A DNA stretch of 64,000 nt from Odiellus spinosus (Eukaryota; Arthropoda; Arachnida; Opiliones; Phalangiidae). Numbering within the stretch: position 1 is the stretch's first letter; the number at the start of each line of letters is the position of its first letter. This document shows, in pieces, positions 58,360 to 64,000 of this stretch. Under the pieces are notes generated by a model. That model searched no databases and had not been told where the DNA came from. It worked only from the letters and a program-made list of their open reading frames with translations. A program made the position numbers and the translations under genes. The DNA lies in contig OY987226.1 in NCBI GenBank assembly GCA_963920705.1, positions 30,601,424-30,665,423 on the forward strand, written 5' to 3'.

Positions 58360-58587
58360 CATAGAGGGTAGAAATAAGAGGCGTGGAAGGCGTGGTTTGG
58401 CGAGGCAATTTTCGAGTTCTCGCTTTTCTGATAATATGTATTGGATAAATTTTCCGCCTTACATACGGTTCACGCATTCGAACAGGTTGACTAACGGGTG
58501 GTCCGCGTACCGGAAATTGAGAAGAAAACTGTCAAGCGAGAACTCTCCAAGCCACGCCTTCTACTACTCTTATTTCTACCCTCTATG
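58360..58587. mobile_element. P-type MITE, 228 bp
   Basis: Begins CATAGAGGGTAGAAATAAGA and ends with the inverse, flanked by CTCAAAA on both sides (58353-58359 and 58588-58594). CA...TG ends and a 7-bp duplication match the P elements of this window. It has no coding part; the 82-codon frame across it is spurious. Confidence 0.75.
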
Positions 58588-58623
58588 CTCAAAATAACCG
58601 CTACAAGGCGTAAGGACTAGACC

Positions 58624-58652
58624 CATGGACGCTCAATAAAGAGGACCGGAGA
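58624..58652 (+). repeat. Left terminal inverted repeat of P element B
   Basis: 29 bp, identical to the reverse complement of 63791-63819. It begins CATGGACG. Confidence 0.92.
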
Positions 58653-58895
58653 GGTCTAGCCTTCCCCCGTGTATTTTTCTTTCCCCGGGCTTGGATCTTC
58701 TCGAAAGACTCCGTAGGAGTTAGCCAAGGTCGTTTGTATCACGTGGTCATAAATAATCAAAATGGAGTCTTTATAACGCGGTTATTTTATCCGGGGACAG
58801 TCTCCACAATTATATCATCTAAAGTGTTACGTTTTAAAAGTAAATGCATTACAACTAGCGCGAAATATATCGATGATATATCGTAGTTTTTTAAA

Positions 58896-61791
58896 ATGCC
58901 AAAAACTAAACAGTGTATGTATTCTCTCTGCGAAAATACTACATATTCAATTAAGCCTCGGTCATACCTTTTCCTCGACCCCTAAAAGAACCTGAAAAAT
59001 TTCAACAATGGATTTCAGCTTGTGGAAGATACGACGATCGCTTAAGTATTGCAAAACTCAGAAAAAAATCAGTTTACATATGTGAAGAACATTTTGTGGG
59101 ATCGAAAGGCCCTACTGTTGAAAATCCAAACCCAATACCTTTTACGGAAACTACAGAAACCAAGAATCTAATGGTGTGTTTAAATGTTTTTTTTTTCTAA
59201 AGTAATGTAATTGATTATAATTGGTAGTACTTAAATGTATTGTCACTTTTTAAATAGAACCAGTCATGGTCTTCATCACTGTCATGCAGTCTTCAAGATA
59301 TTGAATCGGAGTCGATATTAGACGTATCAAGCATTTTACCGGATTCTCCAATGCTGATTGATGTGCGAAATGAAAATGAAGAGCGTGATGAGGTGATTTG
59401 CATCTCTGAATTGGGAATATGCACCTCTAAAGAAACATCTTTAAATAATGCTGCAAATGGAGTTAATACAATGCCTATTGAAGATCGTAATTCAAACAAT
59501 GAAATTTCTATTGCTGGCTTTAGTAAACAAGGAAATGTTCAAACAATTGCTGGGAAACCTATACCAAATAATTGGACGCTTATAATTATTGAAGAAATGA
59601 TTGCACTAACGAAGCAAAACATTGAGAAAGGAGTTATAACAAAATCCTTCACTTTAAAAGATCATGAGGTACGAGGGATAATAAAGATTAGTAATGTCAC
59701 TCCCAGACATTATAAATGAAAACATCCTTTTTCAAGTTCTCATTGCTATTGATGAATTTCCCCTCTGTTCTGGAATTTACCGAGATGAAATTCTGAACCA
59801 TTTTAAAACGAAGGAAAAAACTGAAGGATACGTAAATGTTTGCAATGATGCGCTACATTCAACATTTTGTAAAATAATTCAAAGTCGTCAGAAGAAACAA
59901 AACAAAATTAATTTAGAAACTAAGAGCTTGTGTGATTCTTGCACTAGGTACCGTAGAGTTCTAATTAATGACATTAACCGCCAGAAAAAAAACAATCCGG
60001 CAAGAAGAGGAGAAAAACGACTGTCATACATACAACGGGATGAACTTGTAAAGAGAATGAAAACTCAAACCCAAAAGTCCCTAGATCTTCAGAAGAAACT
60101 AAGAAGAGTGAAGAATAAGCTGAAAGTAGAGTGCAAGAAGACCGGCCAGTATTTCTGTGACAAAGATAGCCAAATAATATGCGAGCAACTGGAAAAGCAA
60201 AAGAAAATACTACCTGTAAACTCCTTCAAAAGACTGTTTGTTGACCAAAAATTAACTATTATGAAAACTAAATGTAAAACGCAACGACGCATTCGACGCT
60301 GGCATCCAAAAATTATCAAATGGGCTCTTCATTTGTACAGAAAATCTTCATCAACGTACAATGATATTGTAAACAGTGGAATGTTTGAGCTTCCTTCTAA
60401 AAGAACTTTATACACCCATGGTAGCCATACTGGGCTTAAAGCAGGGCTCACTGAAGAAAGTTTAGTTGAGGCAGCTGAAATGCTTCATTCCAGCTGTCCC
60501 GAAGATCATCAGAGTTACATTTCACTTATCCTAGATGAAATGAAGTGCAAGGAAGATATCATTTACGGAGAGAGCACTGGAGAGTTGGTTGGCTTCAGCA
60601 ATTTAGACCAAACCGGCAATGAAATTTTACAAATAAGAAATGAAACAAATCAATTACCAGAAGTAGCCACCCACATCCTCCAAATAATGATTAGAAGTAT
60701 CACTGGGAATTTTAAATTCCCTCGGGCATATTATCCATGCAAGGACATGAATGCTGATAGTTTACATAGAATTATTTTGGAAGTGATATCAAAATTAGAA
60801 CTTAGAGGGATAAAAGTACTCACAGTTATAGGTGATGGAGCTAGCAGTAACAGAAAAATGTTTCGGAACTTCGTGAAAAATGGCTTCTGTTGGAAAAATA
60901 TTTTCGTTTGCAACGAAGAAAGGTACATTTATTTTATATGCGACCCTCCACATCTCGTCAAGACAGCCAGGAATGGCTTTAGTAACAGTAACTTTCACGC
61001 GATGACTAAATCTCTCGTTAAAAGTGGCCAAAAAATTCAGTGGACAGACATTCTGACATTATATGAGATGGATTTGCCTCGGACAGTGAAACTGTTGCCA
61101 AAACTAACTAGGGATCATGTACATTTGGATTCTCATTCTCGAATGAGAGTGAGGCTCGCAGCCCAAGTGTTTTCACAAACAGTTGCAAACGCCCTTGAAT
61201 TAGAGTTCAGTGACCGATGCCGTGAAACAATTAAATTTATTCGCATTATGAATCGTTTTTTTGACTGTATGAATGTGAGACATTTTAAGGAAGGAATTTT
61301 TAAGAGAAACCCTGACCTTCTCCCGTACAAGAGTGAAGACGATGAAAGGCTAAAGGTAAATTAAGACTTACAAAATACAAATACTAATTAATGATTCGTG
61401 TAATTCTAATTTGTGACTTTTTTAGTGGCTCGAAGGTCCATTTATTCAATATTTTGTGGAATGGCAAAAAGAAATTGACGAATTACCCTCCACAGTTACT
61501 GCATCTGAGAAACTTAGGATGACTTTAAGTCGAGAGACTATTGAAGGGCTTATCATGACAGCGAAATCTATTCCAGCTGTAACCCGATTTCTGCTTAATA
61601 AGGAAGCAAAATTTGTTTTAACAAGTCACATGAATCAAGATTGCTTAGAGCAAGAATTTGGAAAACAGCGGGGTTCTTGTGGAGGCAATACTAATCCGGA
61701 CGTATTGCATTTTGCACAAAACGTTGACAGGTTTAAGGATTTAGGTGATGTTATAAAAGCGCCCAAAGAAGGGAATACACTAATTGTTTAA
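58896..61791 (+). pseudogene. THAP-type P-element transposase (P element B)
   Basis: ATG at 58896 (MPKTKQCMYSLC) opens a THAP finger that shifts frame near 58975; the rest (PFPRPLKEPEKFQQWISACG, then YICEEHFVGS) is in another frame. Intron 1 is 59174-59257. The linker (SPMLIDVRNENEERDE onward) shifts by one base near 59694-59719. The core then reads to 61355 and, after a 70-nt intron (61356-61425), to 61791. Motifs: RRWHPKIIKWALHLYRKSSS, LILDEMKCKEDIIYG (first Asp), VIGDGASSNRKMF (second Asp), CDPPHLVKTARN, then LTSHMNQDCLEQEFG and CGGNTNPD. Alignment to element A supports all joins. Two frame breaks make it inactive unless they are assembly errors. Confidence 0.85.
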
Positions 61792-61981
61792 ATTTGTACT
61801 TTTAATAGGTTTAAAAATGTATTTTATCACAATGTTATCACTGAGATCATTTTTAGGAACAATTTTTGGCTTAAAATAAAATCATTTAAAGGACAATTTT
61901 TAGAAACATTTCTATGGTCATATCACGAACAAAATACATTATCACAGACATTACCTTATGATTAATAAAACTATACTTTTC

Positions 61982-63478
61982 CTAAACTAGATAAATATCA
62001 CTGCCATCTTGTATTATTCCCTTTACTTTTAGGGGCAATGAAAAATCTTTAACAATCTTAGAATTGTTCTTTGAATTAATTTTTTCTGAGAGCTTTTTCC
62101 CCTTTATTTCTTTAAGGCCTTTACGGAGGCTCATTTGAGCTTTTTCATTTTCTTTCTTCTTTCCAAAATATTTTGCACGCAAAAAGAGTTGTAAGCCTTT
62201 ACCCCTTAGCCTAAGGTAACTTTCAATAAGTTTTTTCAAAATAGAATTTTTAGTATTGTTTTCATTTTTTACATCGGAGCTCTCCAACAATGAATCCCAC
62301 TTCTTTTTAATTTCATCATTTTCGATTACTTTTTCTCTAGCATCGTGCTTTCTGTTAGGGTTTTGTTTAAGTAGAGTCATACCGTTGTAAAAAACATCTA
62401 TTAATTCATCTACCTTTTGGAAAAATATAAAAGTTTCCTTTTTGATATATAGAAGGCCTCCCCGGTTATTACTCGTTACCCAATTGGTAATGTCCAAGTT
62501 TGGTAGTTCACGATTTAAATATTCATGGATTTCTTGTCTAGAGCCTTTCAAAGCTAGGGCGCTTAGGACATCATAATATTTTGGAATACTCTTGCAAATT
62601 GAATTGACAGTTTATCCTGATACGTAATACAATATTTGGAGTTCCCTAAGAGTACGTTTTGGCTTGTTTATCTCAATGAAATCCTTAGCCTTAGCAACGT
62701 CTTTTTTGAAAGTACTTTTTTCAACATATACTTCTAATCCATTAAGAAGATTGCGCAGAAGCTCAGCCGCGCAATATTTCTTTAGATGTACATTAATTCC
62801 TTGAAATATCTGAAATTTAAAATATATATAATATCTAGAAGATAAACCAAAATGAATTTTTAACATTATTTACTGGTGGAGCAAAGGAAGCAATATATGA
62901 GATAGTTTCTTCTAAAATGGAGTCATCGGATAAAAGAGAATGAGTGGCTGTCCAATACCCATTACGTGGCTTGAGAGTTACATCGCTGATTGCTTCGTAA
63001 CCATTACTCCAGGCTGAAATTTTATTGTTCCTCACTATTAATCCTAATTCTTCCAAGACTACCTTTAACTCTTGATTATTGCATGATTGCCCCAAACTAG
63101 ACAGAGCTGTAATACTCTTGATGAGAATTTCAAAGAACTCATCCTCGTTGATTCCTGTAAAGGTGGATAAATTCGGTTAATTTATATTTAGTAACCTAGC
63201 ACGTATTAATATATCGACTTACTAGATTGTTGGGTTTTATCTTTTTGCGGCTTTTTTCTTGTTGACTTGTTAGTCGAAGTATCAGTAGCATTTTGGTGCA
63301 AAAGTAAGTATGGTTTTGATCTCACAGGTGCACAGACAATATCATTTGTATCAGTGTCACAATTCTGGATTGAAAATGTGACATCTAAATCTACGTATGG
63401 CTCTAATATAAGTGTTTCTTTTTCTTCTGTGAATATTTCTCTGTGGAATATTGTACAATATTTAAGATTTGTTGGCAT
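61982..63478 (-). pseudogene. Conserved second gene of P element B (function unknown)
   Basis: Minus strand, 190 bases from the transposase stop and convergent with it. Exon 1 from 63478 (MPTNLKYCTIFHREIF) ends at CAATCTA/GTAAGT near 63225. Exon 2 starts at a TTTACAG acceptor near 63157 (INEDEFFEILIKSITALSS, then GYWTATHSLLSDDS, SYIASFAPPVNN). The last exon (IFQGINVHLKKYCAAELL) runs through one in-frame TAA near 62608 to NWVTSNNRGGLLYIKKETF, a Lys-rich segment, and ends DGSDIYLV. DEFF.I.IK and RGGL.Y.....F.FF align with element A's gene in the same order. Length with the stop ignored is roughly 440-450 residues. The one stop marks this copy as broken. Confidence 0.68.
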
Positions 63479-63790
63479 TTACAGCTTATAACTAAATGCG
63501 TGTGGCCTAGGCCTAAGTTAATTTATATTACACAATAAACATTTTTTAAATTAAAATTTTAAAAACTATCTAGTAATATTTTATTTCAAATAATGAAACT
63601 ATAAAGCCTAAAAACAACTCACTTTTTAGTGTAAAGATGATCATTATGGCATTCGTTTTTTCTTCTTCGAGGACCCTCGTTTTTAACCGACCTAAACACT
63701 CGCGCCATTTTTCTTTTCTTGAATGGCCTTGGCCCGCTCCTGCTTCTCGCGAGTCATCTGATCGATTCCCGGGACAAAAAAACCCGCCCA

Positions 63791-63819
63791 TCTCCGGTCC
63801 TCTTTATTGAGCGTCCATG
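63791..63819 (-). repeat. Right terminal inverted repeat of P element B
   Basis: Inverted partner of 58624-58652, ending CGTCCATG, followed by the target copy CTAGACC. Confidence 0.92.
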
Positions 63820-63821
63820 CT

Positions 63822-63880
63822 AGACCTATTTAAACGATAAGGAATTGATGAAAAAAATCACTCGTTATTAGGCTACATTC
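63822..63880. mobile_element. End of a foldback MITE, target of P element B
   Basis: CTATTTAAACGATAAGGAAT, then AAAAAATCACTCGTTATTAG, matches the end of the MITE at 33312-33687 (TATACGGCAAGGAATCGATT, then ATCACTTGTTATTAG). P element B therefore inserted into an older copy of this family. Confidence 0.55.
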
Positions 63881-64000
63881 TCCCTTTAATACGGGTCGTA
63901 TTTTCGAAAAGATAAAAACGTATTAAAAGATAAACGTATTAAATAGCTGGAGATGGTATACAAATGTTCCGTGAAAGTTCAGGATCAATTTTATTTTTTG

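Larger units (their letters stand above)
58624..63819 (+). mobile_element. P-superfamily transposon B (two-gene, decayed)
   Basis: 5196 bp, 29-bp perfect terminal inverted repeats (58624-58652 and 63791-63819) starting CATGGACGCTCAATAAAGAG, and a 7-bp target duplication CTAGACC (58617-58623 and 63820-63826). It has the same two-gene, tail-to-tail plan as element A but different termini and well-diverged proteins, so it is a separate lineage. Confidence 0.92.

Noticed and set aside
58349..58597. 82-codon frame upstream of P element B
   Set aside because: It lies across a 228-bp MITE with inverted ends and a 7-bp duplication; coding is by chance.
61356..61425. Premature stop in P element B transposase after DERLKVN
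   Set aside because: GT-AG sites and the alignment with element A (DNRLKWLENEF) show that this is a 70-nt intron, not a truncation.

Overview
This is AT-rich eukaryotic DNA, almost certainly from an arthropod and probably an insect. The window is nearly all transposable elements. It holds a mariner-type element with insect-style catalytic blocks, a BEL/Pao integrase, two P-superfamily transposons with THAP fingers, an element pairing a THAP/DDE transposase with a YqaJ nuclease (the ISL2EU layout), a GC-rich non-LTR retrotransposon, hAT and TTAA-type miniature elements, and short (60-85 nt) GT-AG introns. I see no conserved host housekeeping gene and no prokaryotic signature. The species cannot be named from the sequence.

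Layout. Bases 1-32682 form a giant inverted duplication. The left arm is 1 to about 7752, the right arm about 24954-32682, and the unique centre is about 17.2 kb. From outside in, each arm holds a foldback-type end (core TAGCTAGACCC), a degenerate tandem array with a unit of about 55 bp, a chimeric mariner element, a THAP exon fragment and the YqaJ half of an ISL2EU-like element. The inner breakpoint lies inside the DDE transposase gene of that element: the right copy is whole and the left copy is cut. The centre holds a second palindrome (8433-10202), then a LINE whose 3' UTR is split by P element A (17482-23151), then the 5' half of the ISL2EU-like element.

From 32683 to 42700 the sequence is relic DNA: dispersed tandem repeats of about 170 bp, foldback and TTAA MITEs, a possible small Cys-rich gene, a BEL/Pao integrase remnant, nested non-autonomous elements with 8-bp target duplications, and a zinc-finger fragment. 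Positions 42727-46636 hold a 15-exon transposase-like gene that reads without a stop (785 aa when spliced as proposed) and contains a triplicated micro-exon. A second foldback element (47113-57751) follows; it is palindromic and made of internal tandem arrays. It is followed by two minisatellites, a P-type MITE and P element B (58624-63819).

How the parts work together. In each P element a THAP-type P transposase on the + strand faces a second gene on the - strand, tail to tail. The two second-gene products are clearly related to each other although the elements share little DNA. The P-type insertions here (A, B, a 228-bp MITE and two 31-bp end-to-end remnants) all begin CA, end TG and are flanked by 7-bp duplications. 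The conserved P-element partner gene is the best candidate for an undescribed system in this window.
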